DNA of 64,000 bases. Origin: Marinobacter alexandrii (GTDB lineage Bacteria > Pseudomonadota > Gammaproteobacteria > Pseudomonadales > Oleiphilaceae). The position numbers and the translations under genes were made by a program. Below the pieces are notes generated by a model that was given only the letters and a program-made list of their open reading frames with translations, was not told where the DNA came from and searched no databases. Every line of letters starts with the position of its first letter. The first letter of the stretch is position 1. Of this stretch, positions 45,372 to 53,297 are shown in pieces. The DNA is taken from assembly GCF_005871205.1 (NCBI RefSeq), contig NZ_SWKM01000012.1:496001-560000 (forward strand), written 5' to 3'.

Positions 45372-45983
45372 TCATTGAATCGCAAACGCATCAGCCTCTA
45401 CAGCCATAAAAGCTCGCCCGAGGGAGCCTACAGGCGCGTAGAAAACTGCAGCTTGCGCTTTTTCCAAATCGGTAAAAAACAACTCCGCCCATTTGGCCAA
45501 GTGGGCGTCAAAAAAGGCTTTTTGTGAGGGCAGGTCACTGTTACACACGAACTCACCGGTAATAATGCCCGCCATAATTTCACACAGTGTGCCAATGTGA
45601 TCTTCGGGCTCTTTGACGTCGTCGTTCGCTTTAATACCCCTGGACATCAAATCGGTACGCAAGTCCGCAAGGGGTCTCTCGTTCAAAAAACCGGTGAGGT
45701 AGTAACTGGCGTAGGGCAGTAATTCACCACGGCCAAGGCCGACGAACAGGTTGTTGTACTCCCGTTCCGCCTCAACAGGTGAGGTGCGTTCGGCAAGGGC
45801 AGCGAGATTCTTCGAGGCAGAGCCAATAGGCGTGTTATCACCCTGCAGGGATGTCAGTCCCCGCAGCAATTCGCTCGAAGGCGGGTTGCCGAGCAGGACG
45901 CCCAGCAACTGGTACATTTGTGCGCGCGCTCGATCTTCTTCACAAATCGAGCGGGGGCACTGAGCTTCAACGGCGTTGGTCAA
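45372..45983 (-). CDS. TorD/DmsD-family molecular chaperone for formate dehydrogenase
   Basis: A 203-residue all-helical chaperone of the TorD (NarJ/DmsD) family. Recognisable blocks are RAQMYQLLGVLLGNPPSSELL, EREYNNLFVGLGRGELLPYASYYLTGFL and EPEDHIGTLCEIMAGII. Such proteins bind the Tat signal of a specific molybdoenzyme, protecting it until cofactor is inserted. The neighbouring fdhA is the obvious client. It is the first gene of the structural operon; a TACGTATAA element lies about 35 bases upstream of its start. Confidence 0.92.
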   Translation of the reverse strand: MTNAVEAQCPRSICEEDRARAQMYQLLGVLLGNPPSSELLRGLTSLQGDNTPIGSASKNLAALAERTSPVEAEREYNNLFVGLGRGELLPYASYYLTGFLNERPLADLRTDLMSRGIKANDDVKEPEDHIGTLCEIMAGIITGEFVCNSDLPSQKAFFDAHLAKWAELFFTDLEKAQAAVFYAPVGSLGRAFMAVEADAFAIQ

Positions 45984-46014
45984 AACGTCTCTCTCATTTT
46001 ATTTTTTGGAATTG

Positions 46015-46023
46015 TTATACGTA
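46015..46023 (-). promoter_or_regulatory. TACGTATAA element upstream of the formate dehydrogenase operon
   Basis: On the minus strand this reads TACGTATAA followed by CAAT, 32 bases before the TorD-like start codon. The same word occurs in the promoter region of the divergent accessory operon (47467-47475). It may be a shared regulator site or simply overlapping -10 elements. Confidence 0.4.
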
Positions 46024-46099
46024 CTTTTTATAGACCTGTTCGGATCAGCGCGCAACAGATAGATGAGACACTCATCTTTTCCCAAGGTTCCCAGCGTGA

Positions 46100-46756
46100 T
46101 CAGTCGAAACGCATCCGGGGGCGATAGCGTGGCACCGGTTCCTCATCAGCCTCCGGGCTCACCGGTTCTGTGTACTTTGATGGTTGAATCCTGGTTTTCG
46201 GATCGACGGTCGCAACGCCTGGTTCTGGAATGTTTTCGGCGCTTTGCTTTTCGGCTCTTGGCTCGTTGACCTGTTCCTGTCTTTTTTTCGCGTTTTCTTC
46301 TTTAGCCTGTTCTCTGATCCCGTCTCCAACCTGTTCGCCAGGTTCTTCTTTCGCTCGGGCGGTTCTGTCTACAAAACCCTTGCCCACCTTATAGAGGGTC
46401 TTTGCTCCTTTAACTCCAGGAGCGGAATCCGTGAAGTCCTCATCGTAGTCATTGAGTCCGTCGAGCACCGCCAGGACGGGATTGGATTTCCAGAGCGAAC
46501 GCAGGGCCTTACGGCGCAGAAGTTCAGGTATTTCCTTGCGCATAAAACCGGTAATGTCCGTGCCCAATTCGATGGCATCCGGATCAGGCAAATCGTATTT
46601 CTTCAGCACCTCGTGTTCGGGCAAAGCTTCATTGATGGCAAGTTCCTGTTGTTCGGGAGCTGGCTCGGCCTCAACAGTCGACGGAGGGGTAAGTTCAACC
46701 TCCTTGCGAGCTTCGGATTTTTTGCGCGACCAGCGCTGCCAGCGTGACTCAGCCAT
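46100..46756 (-). CDS. DUF3306 protein of the formate dehydrogenase locus
   Basis: A 218-residue protein with a basic N terminus (WQRWSRKKSEARKEV), an acidic proline-rich segment, and a conserved central block KYDLPDPDAIELGTDITGFMRKEIPELLRRKALRSLWKS (about 54-92) followed by LDGLNDYDEDFTD. This block is the DUF3306 hallmark. The second half is low-complexity, rich in Glu, Lys and Pro, and probably disordered. Its function is unknown. It overlaps the DUF3305 gene by one base, and both occur next to formate dehydrogenase genes in many proteobacteria. Confidence 0.85.
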   Translation of the reverse strand: MAESRWQRWSRKKSEARKEVELTPPSTVEAEPAPEQQELAINEALPEHEVLKKYDLPDPDAIELGTDITGFMRKEIPELLRRKALRSLWKSNPVLAVLDGLNDYDEDFTDSAPGVKGAKTLYKVGKGFVDRTARAKEEPGEQVGDGIREQAKEENAKKRQEQVNEPRAEKQSAENIPEPGVATVDPKTRIQPSKYTEPVSPEADEEPVPRYRPRMRFD

Positions 46757-47352
46757 CAGTGCACTCTCGGTTTTTTGATGTTGCTCGGTTTTTTAATATT
46801 GGAAGGTGCGCGGAAGACATCGCTCTGTTGGCGAATGCGGGCATCGCCTTTGCCATCTTCGATACCATCTATGCGGTGTTTGTCACGCCGGCGTTTCTTG
46901 AACGGCTCTTCGATGTAGTGCATGTCGACGAACTCTTTGATCCAGGCCGCCAGGGATTCGGGGATGGGAACCGGTTCGACGATGCTCTCCCCGCTGTCCA
47001 GCGCATCCTGGGCTTCGAAGGCACTGGCGGTAATGGCGCTGACGAACCACCCGGACGGGGAGCGATTGGTGTCGTCGCGATCCATGATGATCCATACGGA
47101 CGGGACCGTCATATTCAGGGAAACAAGGTAGGATTCGACGTCGGCACGGAATAACTCCATGCACACAGTACCGGCATGGTAATCAACCACGTCGCCCTCG
47201 CGGACCATTTCTTTCCAGGATGCCTCCGGCGCGCCAGGAATCACCGCCACTGGCTTCCAGATTTCCCGCGCCCAACGGGTTACCCCCGGTGACCGGCGAA
47301 CAACGGCTCCGACTTTTAACTCGCGCTTCCAACTCTCTGTACGACGACTCAT
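46756..47352 (-). CDS. DUF3305 protein of the formate dehydrogenase locus
   Basis: A 198-residue protein. The N-terminal 150 residues form the DUF3305 block (VGAVVRRSPGVTRWAREIWKPVAVIPGA, CMELFRADVESYLVSLNMTVPSVWIIM, WFVSAITASAFEAQDALDSGE). The C terminus is a short basic tail containing a tandem PSNIKK repeat. No enzymatic motif is evident. It is divergent from the ferredoxin-led accessory operon and overlaps DUF3306 by one base. An involvement in formate dehydrogenase maturation is inferred from location. Confidence 0.85.
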   Translation of the reverse strand: MSRRTESWKRELKVGAVVRRSPGVTRWAREIWKPVAVIPGAPEASWKEMVREGDVVDYHAGTVCMELFRADVESYLVSLNMTVPSVWIIMDRDDTNRSPSGWFVSAITASAFEAQDALDSGESIVEPVPIPESLAAWIKEFVDMHYIEEPFKKRRRDKHRIDGIEDGKGDARIRQQSDVFRAPSNIKKPSNIKKPRVH

Positions 47353-47460
47353 GGGTATTCTCTATTGTTATCTCTTGAAGCTAGCAGTGCTCGCATAAAT
47401 ATCCAATTAACCAATTGTCGAAGATCAAACGGCTGTGGCATGCTCGAAACTTGGGTTTGT

Positions 47461-47475
47461 TACGTATACGTATAA
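47461..47475 (+). promoter_or_regulatory. Overlapping TACGTATA elements upstream of the accessory operon
   Basis: TACGTATAC (47461-47469) and TACGTATAA (47467-47475) overlap, the second followed by AAACAAT. The pair lies 25-40 bases before the ferredoxin start codon. The word matches that upstream of the formate dehydrogenase structural operon, so one factor might control both. Confidence 0.4.
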
Positions 47476-47500
47476 AAACAATGAAAGAGTCAAAATCCTG

Positions 47501-49480
47501 ATGACAGCACAAAAAACCCTACTGCTCTGCACTTGCGACAAAACCCAGTCGTTTGACCCAGAGAAACTGCGAACGGCCGCGGCAGCTGATCAGGTGATCG
47601 CAGTCGATCAACTGTGCGGTAAAGAGCTGGCGACGGCTGCGGAGTCTCTGGGCGGCACAAGCGACGTGCTCATCGCCTGTGGCCAACAGGCCGCCCTGTT
47701 CGAGCGATTGAGCGAAGACGTCGAAGCTGAATTTCAGCACTCGGCACTCCTCAATACCATCGACATTCGTGATCGCGCTGGCTGGAGTGCACCGAACGCA
47801 GACCCCAAACGCCTACACGCGAAACAGGCGGCGCTGATTGCTGCCGCTCAGTTGCCACCACCCATGGCGCCGGTCAAAACCATTCAGTCCGGCGGCGTGT
47901 GCTGCATCGTCGGCCCAACCGAGCAGGCCATCCGAATGGCCGAGCTGGTCCAGGACGAACTCGGTGTGACCTGTGTCGTCAGTGACAAGGGGTTGGTACA
48001 GCTCCCCTCCGCGGGTTACGACGTGGCTCGTGGCCAACTGACCGCCGCCCAGGGTGCGCTGGGTAATTTTCAGCTTGAATTTTCCCAGTTGCAGAGTCTG
48101 AATCCCGCTGGCCGCGGCGCCCTTGGTTACGGTGAGGTAAAAGCCAGCGCCCGAAGTGAGTGTGATGTGTTTATCGACCTTCGTGGTGCTGAGCCTGCGT
48201 TTCCCAGCCATCAAAAGCGCAACGGCTATTTCTGGGCTGACCCAACCAAAACTGGCGAGTTGGAACGCATTGCGTTGACTGCCCGGGAGCGGGTCGGCGA
48301 GTTTGAGAAAACCGTGTATTTCAATCTGGAAACCTCGTTGTGTGCACACTCCCGGGCCAATAAACCCGGTTGTACCCGTTGTCTGGATGTCTGTCCTACC
48401 GAGGCCATTTTCTCATTTGGGGACCATGTCCAGATTGACTCGGATATCTGCGCCGGCTGCGGCTCCTGTGCGGCGGTCTGTCCGACATCGGCAGTGACCA
48501 TGAACGAAACTCCGTTCGAGGCTATTACCAAAGCGGTGGACGTTATGGCCAAGGTTTACCGTGAGCACACTAACGAATCGCCGCGTCTGGTTTTCCATAC
48601 CCTGGACGCGGGTGGTGATGCCATTGCCCAGCTGGCCCGTTATGGCGACGGGCTGGCGGACGATCTGATTCCGCTGGGTCTGGAGCATGTGGATCGTATT
48701 GGTCATGCCGAAATATTGGCTGCGTTGGGTGCAGGATACGCCGAAGTGCTGATCCTGGCGGACAATGAAGAAGACCGTCAGGCCGTTGCCTCTGAGGTTG
48801 AACTGACTCAGGCCATGGTCAGCGGTGCACATCATTCTCCCAGTCGAGTCCGGGTTGTCGCCGCCACCGAACTGAGTGTCGCTGGTGACAACGCTGGCCG
48901 TGTCAGCGACCCGGTGCTGCTGGTTGGCGGCCGCCGCGACATTACGCGGGTCACGGTCGGTGCGATGGCGGGCAAGGTCGAGGCGCCGATTCCTCTGCCC
49001 GTGGGTGCCCCGTACGGCGCGATCGAAATTGATTCCGACAAATGCACGCTGTGTCTGGCCTGTGTCTCCCTGTGCCCGACCGGCGCGCTCAACGACCATC
49101 CGGATCGGCCAGAGGTACAGTTCACGGAAAACGCCTGTGTTCAGTGCGGCGTTTGTGAGAGCACCTGCCCCGAGACGGCCATCACACTCAAACCTCAACT
49201 GGATCTCTCGAAGGATGCGCTGAGTGCCCGGGCACTGCACGGCGAGGAACCGTTCGAATGCATCAGTTGTGGTAAGCCTTTTGGCGTCGCCAGCACCATC
49301 AACCGGATCGTTGAGAAGCTGGAAAACCAGCACTGGATGTACACCAATTCTGACAATGTGCAGCTCATCAAGATGTGTGACGATTGTCGGGTCAAAGCCC
49401 AATTCCATGGCAAGAACGCGCCCATGGCCGGGGGCGAGCGTCCCCGGGTTCGCACCAGTGACGACTACCTAGACAGTTAA
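47501..49480 (+). CDS. Multi-cluster 4Fe-4S ferredoxin protein of the formate dehydrogenase locus
   Basis: A 659-residue cytosolic protein. The N-terminal 280 residues resemble a heterodisulfide-reductase-like or CDP-type region without a signal peptide. Two double-cluster ferredoxin modules follow: CTRCLDVCPTEAI with CAGCGSCAAVCPTSAV (about 300-345), and CTLCLACVSLCPTGAL with CVQCGVCESTCPETAI (about 515-565). A C-terminal zinc- or cluster-like region has CISCGKPFG and CDDCRVK. It probably carries four [4Fe-4S] clusters. It leads the operon with mrp and is conserved next to formate dehydrogenase; it may supply electrons or iron-sulfur clusters. The ATG at 47501 was chosen over an upstream 22-residue extension. 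Confidence 0.9.
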   Translation: MTAQKTLLLCTCDKTQSFDPEKLRTAAAADQVIAVDQLCGKELATAAESLGGTSDVLIACGQQAALFERLSEDVEAEFQHSALLNTIDIRDRAGWSAPNADPKRLHAKQAALIAAAQLPPPMAPVKTIQSGGVCCIVGPTEQAIRMAELVQDELGVTCVVSDKGLVQLPSAGYDVARGQLTAAQGALGNFQLEFSQLQSLNPAGRGALGYGEVKASARSECDVFIDLRGAEPAFPSHQKRNGYFWADPTKTGELERIALTARERVGEFEKTVYFNLETSLCAHSRANKPGCTRCLDVCPTEAIFSFGDHVQIDSDICAGCGSCAAVCPTSAVTMNETPFEAITKAVDVMAKVYREHTNESPRLVFHTLDAGGDAIAQLARYGDGLADDLIPLGLEHVDRIGHAEILAALGAGYAEVLILADNEEDRQAVASEVELTQAMVSGAHHSPSRVRVVAATELSVAGDNAGRVSDPVLLVGGRRDITRVTVGAMAGKVEAPIPLPVGAPYGAIEIDSDKCTLCLACVSLCPTGALNDHPDRPEVQFTENACVQCGVCESTCPETAITLKPQLDLSKDALSARALHGEEPFECISCGKPFGVASTINRIVEKLENQHWMYTNSDNVQLIKMCDDCRVKAQFHGKNAPMAGGERPRVRTSDDYLDS

Positions 49481-49499
49481 ACACTCAACAGGACACAAC

Positions 49500-50345
49500 A
49501 TGGTTGAATACGTTGACGCCGGAAAAAGCAGCATCATCGGCACCGATGCGCCCCGGCCACAGGACAAAAACCCGAAGGGCATTGATCGCATTATTGCCAT
49601 TGCCTCGGGCAAGGGCGGCGTGGGTAAGTCGACGGTAGCGTCGAATCTGGCGGTGGCGCTGGCCTCGAAAGGTCTCAAGGTTGGTCTGCTGGATGCGGAT
49701 GTTTACGGACCCAGCCAGCCCCGCATGCTGGGTGTTTCAGGACGCCCGTCCAGCCCCGACGGACACACCATCCTGCCTCTGCGCAATCACGGTGTGACCC
49801 TGATGTCCCTGGGCCTGATGACCACGGAGGACGAAGCCATCGTCTGGCGAGGGCCTATGTTGATGGGCGCCCTGGAACAGATGATGAACCAGGTGGATTG
49901 GGGCCGGTTGGACGTGCTGCTGGTGGACCTGCCCCCTGGTACCGGTGATGTCCAGATGACCCTGAGCCAGAAGTTCTTTGTCGCCGGCGCGGTGGTGGTC
50001 TCGACCCCCCAGGACATCGCCCTGATGGACGCCCGCAAAGGCATCGATATGTTCAACCGGATGGAAGTACCACTCTTCGGCCTGATCGAGAACATGGCTT
50101 CTTTCGTTTGTGACGGCTGCGGCAAAGAGCATCATCCCTTTGGCTCTGGCGGCGCCCGGGCTGAGGCGGAAAAACTGGGAGCGCCTTTTCTTGGGGAGAT
50201 TCCCCTCGATCTGGATATCCGGATTGGTTCCGACGGCGGCGTTCCGATTGTGGTGTCCAAGCCGGAAAGCCCTCAGGCCCGGGCCTTCCAGCGCATTGCC
50301 GATGAAATCATGGCCTCCGACGTATACGCCCGGGCGATGCAATGA
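49500..50345 (+). CDS. apbC: Mrp/ApbC-family iron-sulfur carrier ATPase
   Basis: A 281-residue P-loop ATPase of the Mrp/NBP35 family. It has the deviant Walker A GKGGVGKST (37-45), LLDADVYGPSQPRMLG, the VDLPPGTGDVQMTL motif, and a CDGCGKEH segment whose CxxC pair is the site for bridging a transferable [4Fe-4S] cluster. Family members carry and insert clusters into apoproteins. It is shorter than housekeeping ApbC, lacking the N-terminal DUF59 domain. It overlaps the next gene by four bases, and its place in this operon suggests service to formate dehydrogenase or the ferredoxin before it. Confidence 0.93.
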   Translation: MVEYVDAGKSSIIGTDAPRPQDKNPKGIDRIIAIASGKGGVGKSTVASNLAVALASKGLKVGLLDADVYGPSQPRMLGVSGRPSSPDGHTILPLRNHGVTLMSLGLMTTEDEAIVWRGPMLMGALEQMMNQVDWGRLDVLLVDLPPGTGDVQMTLSQKFFVAGAVVVSTPQDIALMDARKGIDMFNRMEVPLFGLIENMASFVCDGCGKEHHPFGSGGARAEAEKLGAPFLGEIPLDLDIRIGSDGGVPIVVSKPESPQARAFQRIADEIMASDVYARAMQ

Positions 50346-51046
50346 CCGAATCACCTCAGTTCCCACCGCTGTTCTCGGGAGAGGTGGTCCCTAAGCACAC
50401 GGATCCCTTTAATAAGGCCGTCAGCCGAGCCATTGCCGGGGTCGATTCGGGCACGATTTTTTACTCTGAGGCTGTCGATACCTTAAGGGCTGCGCTGGTG
50501 CTGGCTCCGGAAACGCCGCTGGAAGAGGCTATTCAGGCTGTTTATGTGGCCCAAATAGGCCTGGCCGAAAGTCTGGGGGCACTGGCCCCGCCCGAGGTGC
50601 CCGTGCACTTTGTCTGGCCGGATCGTATTAAGGTGAATGGTGCGATCTGCGGTAGCGTTCGCTTTGCGTCGGATGTGTCCGACCCCAGAGCAGAACCGAA
50701 CTGGCTGGTGATCGGGATCGAAGTGCCCTTCATCCACCCCGGCAATGAACCGGGGGAAAACCCGAATGCTACGTGCCTGCACGAAGAAGGGTGTGTCGAG
50801 ATCACCCCCATGGGCTTGCTGGAAAGCTGGTCGAAACACACGTTGCTGTGGCTGACCTATTTCATGGACAGCGGTTTCGAGCGCGTCCATGACGAATGGC
50901 GACCTCGCTGTGACGGTCTTGGCGAGATCATTGAGCAGCCAAAGCCCGGCGTGTTCGTTGGCCTGGACGACAAAGGCCGAATGCTGTTGCGCCAGGGCGT
51001 GATGACCGAGACCTTGAGTTTGATTGAATTCGCGGAGCACCTATGA
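50342..51046 (+). CDS. Biotin/lipoate protein ligase-like protein (DUF4444-type), catalytic lysine apparently missing
   Basis: A 234-residue protein with the biotin-protein-ligase fold. Helix AVYVAQIGLAESLGAL is followed by FVWPDRIKVNGAICGSVRF, which aligns with the ligase motif KWPNDLYLQDRKLAGIL. At the position of the BirA catalytic Lys183 (RKLAG) this protein has Ala/Ile, and the KWPND lysine is Val. The GRGRRG adenylate loop is not evident. It may bind a cofactor or partner rather than catalyse ligation. The C-terminal domain (GVFVGLDDKGRMLLR) resembles the ligase C-terminal domain. It overlaps both neighbours by four bases and is a dedicated member of this operon. Confidence 0.75.
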   Translation: MTESPQFPPLFSGEVVPKHTDPFNKAVSRAIAGVDSGTIFYSEAVDTLRAALVLAPETPLEEAIQAVYVAQIGLAESLGALAPPEVPVHFVWPDRIKVNGAICGSVRFASDVSDPRAEPNWLVIGIEVPFIHPGNEPGENPNATCLHEEGCVEITPMGLLESWSKHTLLWLTYFMDSGFERVHDEWRPRCDGLGEIIEQPKPGVFVGLDDKGRMLLRQGVMTETLSLIEFAEHL

Positions 51047-51519
51047 AACTGGCCCGAACCCTGCGACTGGATGTATCCGATGACAACGTGTTTGAAAAAC
51101 CGGCCCCAAGTGGTGAATGGGCGATCTCGGGCGGGTTCGAATTTTCCAACTGGACTGAAGCGCAGCTGACCGGCAAGGCCCGCCAGGCTTTCAGCAACGG
51201 TTGGTACAGTATCGAATCGGGCGGACGGGCCAGCTTTGTTGGCGTCTGCGATATCACCGAAGCGGAACTGGAGCAATTGCGCCAGACCCTCGCACAGACC
51301 TTTGTGGAGTGTTACGGCGCACCGGACATCGCCGCCGCCTATCCCGTTGCCTGCGAGGAAATCGACCAGATGCGGAGCATGTGTGAGGACTTCGAGGATA
51401 ACACCCTGCTGATGGTCAGCCGCACGCTGACTGATCTGGGTGTTGAAGAAACCTACCGCACCCGAGCCCCGCAAGGTGCTTCGCTCGAGGCCTTTGCGGT
51501 GCACGGCAGCGTCGAGTGA
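51043..51519 (+). CDS. DUF6505-like protein of the formate dehydrogenase accessory operon
   Basis: A 158-residue cytosolic protein. It starts MKLARTLRLDVSDDNVFEKPAPSGEWAIS, contains GWYSIESGGRASFVGV and a conserved stretch EIDQMRSMCEDFEDNTLLMVSRTL. I recognise this as a DUF6505-type family that travels with the ligase-like gene upstream. No enzymatic motif or membrane segment is evident. The four-base overlap with the upstream gene and convergence directly on moeA (stop codons adjacent) place it at the end of the accessory operon. Function unknown. Confidence 0.78.
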   Translation: MKLARTLRLDVSDDNVFEKPAPSGEWAISGGFEFSNWTEAQLTGKARQAFSNGWYSIESGGRASFVGVCDITEAELEQLRQTLAQTFVECYGAPDIAAAYPVACEEIDQMRSMCEDFEDNTLLMVSRTLTDLGVEETYRTRAPQGASLEAFAVHGSVE

Positions 51520-52779
51520 TTACAACCCGAAGCTGGCGTAGGGGATAAATCGAACCGGGGTGCCCGGCTCTATCTGCTGGGCGCCCTCATCGAGTTCCAC
51601 CAAACCATCGGACCAGGCCAGACCGGTTACCCGGCCCGAGCCTTCTGAGCCGAACACCTCAACCTGCCCATCACGGACCCGGGCCCGCAGCATTTCGCTG
51701 CGCCCGGGTTTCTTGTTCTTGGAGAAGTTGGCGGGCATGACATAGCTCTGGGGCTCGAACCATTCGCCGCCGGCCAGCAGCGCCATGGCCGGCGTACCAA
51801 AGCGTAGCGCACAGACCCACGCGGCCACCGGGTTGCCGGGCAGACCCACCACCGGCGTGCCGTTGAACATGGCCAGCGCCAGGGGCCGGCCCGGTTTGAT
51901 GGCGATGCGCCAGTTGCTGATATCGCCGTGGGCTTTCAGGGTTTTCGATACATGGTCTTCGTCGCCGGCAGAGACGCCGCCACTGGTCAGTATCAGATCG
52001 CATTGCTCGGCACCCCGTTCCAGTGCAGCTTTCACCTCGTCGGCCCGGTCCAGCACATGGCCCAGGTCAATCAGTTCATAGCCCAGTTGAGTGATCAGAG
52101 CGCTCAACATCGGACGATTGGCATCATAAATTTGCCAGTCGGTAACGGCGGAGCCGACCGGCTTCACTTCATCACCCGTGGACAGGACGCCGACACGCAG
52201 GCGCTGATATACGTCGACCGACTCGACCCCGACGCTGGCTAGGACGGAAATCTGGGTTGGTGTAAGCCGGGCTCCCGCCGCCAGGATTTGATCCTGTGCC
52301 TGGATGTCCTCACCGGCCTTGCGCCGGTTAGCGCCGGCCTTCAATGTGCCTTGCAGGTGTAGTTCCTGATCGATGACCTCGCAGTCTTCTTCCAAAACCA
52401 CGGTATCAGTGCCTTCAGGCATCACCGCGCCAGTAAGAATCCGGATAGCGTGGCCTTCTGGGACGTGGCCCATGTACGGCTCGCCGGCTGCGCTTCGGCC
52501 ATCGATGAGGGGCAGGGTACAGGGTACGTTGGTCAGTGGTCCGGCAAAGGCATAGCCATCGATCGCGGAATTGCTGCTGGGGGGATGGGCGCGGGGCGCA
52601 TAGACGTTGTGCGCCAGGATTCGGCCATTCACCTGTGACAGCGGAACCGCCCGCTCCACGCCCACCACTGGATGCAAGCGTGAACGCAACCGCTCGAGCG
52701 CCTCGTCTACCGGGGTCCAGTTCACCCCCGGGGGCAGAGCAAAACAGTCGTTACGAAGTGGCTTGGCGGTATTGTTCAT
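51520..52779 (-). CDS. moeA: Molybdopterin molybdotransferase MoeA
   Basis: A 419-residue MoeA, which inserts molybdate (or tungstate) into adenylylated molybdopterin. Features: an N-terminal VPLSQVNGRILAHNVYAP, the SNSAIDGYAFA block, RILTGAVMPEGTDTVVLEEDCE, GVLSTGDEVKP, and the MogA-like nucleotide-binding LILTSGGVSAGDEDHV. The C-terminal domain is of the usual length. It overlaps mobB by four bases and lies in an operon with mobB, mobA and fdhD, so its expression is tied to cofactor needs of formate dehydrogenase. Confidence 0.96.
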   Translation of the reverse strand: MNNTAKPLRNDCFALPPGVNWTPVDEALERLRSRLHPVVGVERAVPLSQVNGRILAHNVYAPRAHPPSSNSAIDGYAFAGPLTNVPCTLPLIDGRSAAGEPYMGHVPEGHAIRILTGAVMPEGTDTVVLEEDCEVIDQELHLQGTLKAGANRRKAGEDIQAQDQILAAGARLTPTQISVLASVGVESVDVYQRLRVGVLSTGDEVKPVGSAVTDWQIYDANRPMLSALITQLGYELIDLGHVLDRADEVKAALERGAEQCDLILTSGGVSAGDEDHVSKTLKAHGDISNWRIAIKPGRPLALAMFNGTPVVGLPGNPVAAWVCALRFGTPAMALLAGGEWFEPQSYVMPANFSKNKKPGRSEMLRARVRDGQVEVFGSEGSGRVTGLAWSDGLVELDEGAQQIEPGTPVRFIPYASFGL

Positions 52780-53297
52780 GTGTCTCTCGTGCGTTTCTCG
52801 TTCGCTAAAGGTTCTGACAGGCCAACGACGAAGTCGGCAATTCCGGTAATATCCCCGGCATCGAATACAGGACCTGAAAAATCCGGAGTGTAGTCCGCGG
52901 CCACCGCAATGATGCTGTCATCCTGAGGGTACAAGGGCGCCCGCTCGCTCGCCTGACGGTGTACTTCGATTTTGGGGTGCGAGTGGGACTTGAAGCCTTC
53001 CACCACCACCCAATCACAGGGACCAAGCCACTCCAGCAACTCGTCCATGGTCGGCTCAGCGGCGCCGCGCAATTCGTGCATGATGGCGAAGCGCTGGCCT
53101 CCGGCCAGAATCACTTCCTGGGCTCCGGCTTCCCGATGTTGGTAGCTGTCGGTGCCGGGCTGATCGACATCCACTCCATGATGGGCGTGTTTGATCGAAT
53201 TTACCCTCAGCCCTCGGACGGTGAGTTCGCGGATCAATGCGCTTGCCAGGGTGGTTTTTCCGGAGTTTTTCCAACCCACGATGCCAATAACGTTCAC
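52776..53297 (-). CDS. mobB: Molybdopterin-guanine dinucleotide biosynthesis adaptor protein MobB
   Basis: A 173-residue GTP-binding protein. Walker A GWKNSGKTTLASALI is at the N terminus, followed by VNSIKHAHHGVDVDQPGTDSYQHREAGA, the family's metal/nucleotide block, and WVVVEGFKSHSHPKIEVHR. MobB assists MobA in forming the bis-MGD cofactor but is not always essential. The start is GTG at 53297, overlapping the mobA stop in a GTGA arrangement; an extended frame upstream overlaps mobA and lacks family features. Confidence 0.93.
   Translation of the reverse strand: MNVIGIVGWKNSGKTTLASALIRELTVRGLRVNSIKHAHHGVDVDQPGTDSYQHREAGAQEVILAGGQRFAIMHELRGAAEPTMDELLEWLGPCDWVVVEGFKSHSHPKIEVHRQASERAPLYPQDDSIIAVAADYTPDFSGPVFDAGDITGIADFVVGLSEPLANEKRTRDT

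Noticed and set aside
48413..49408. A 331-residue minus-strand open frame
   Set aside because: It is antisense to the ferredoxin gene, whose cysteine motifs are unmistakable.
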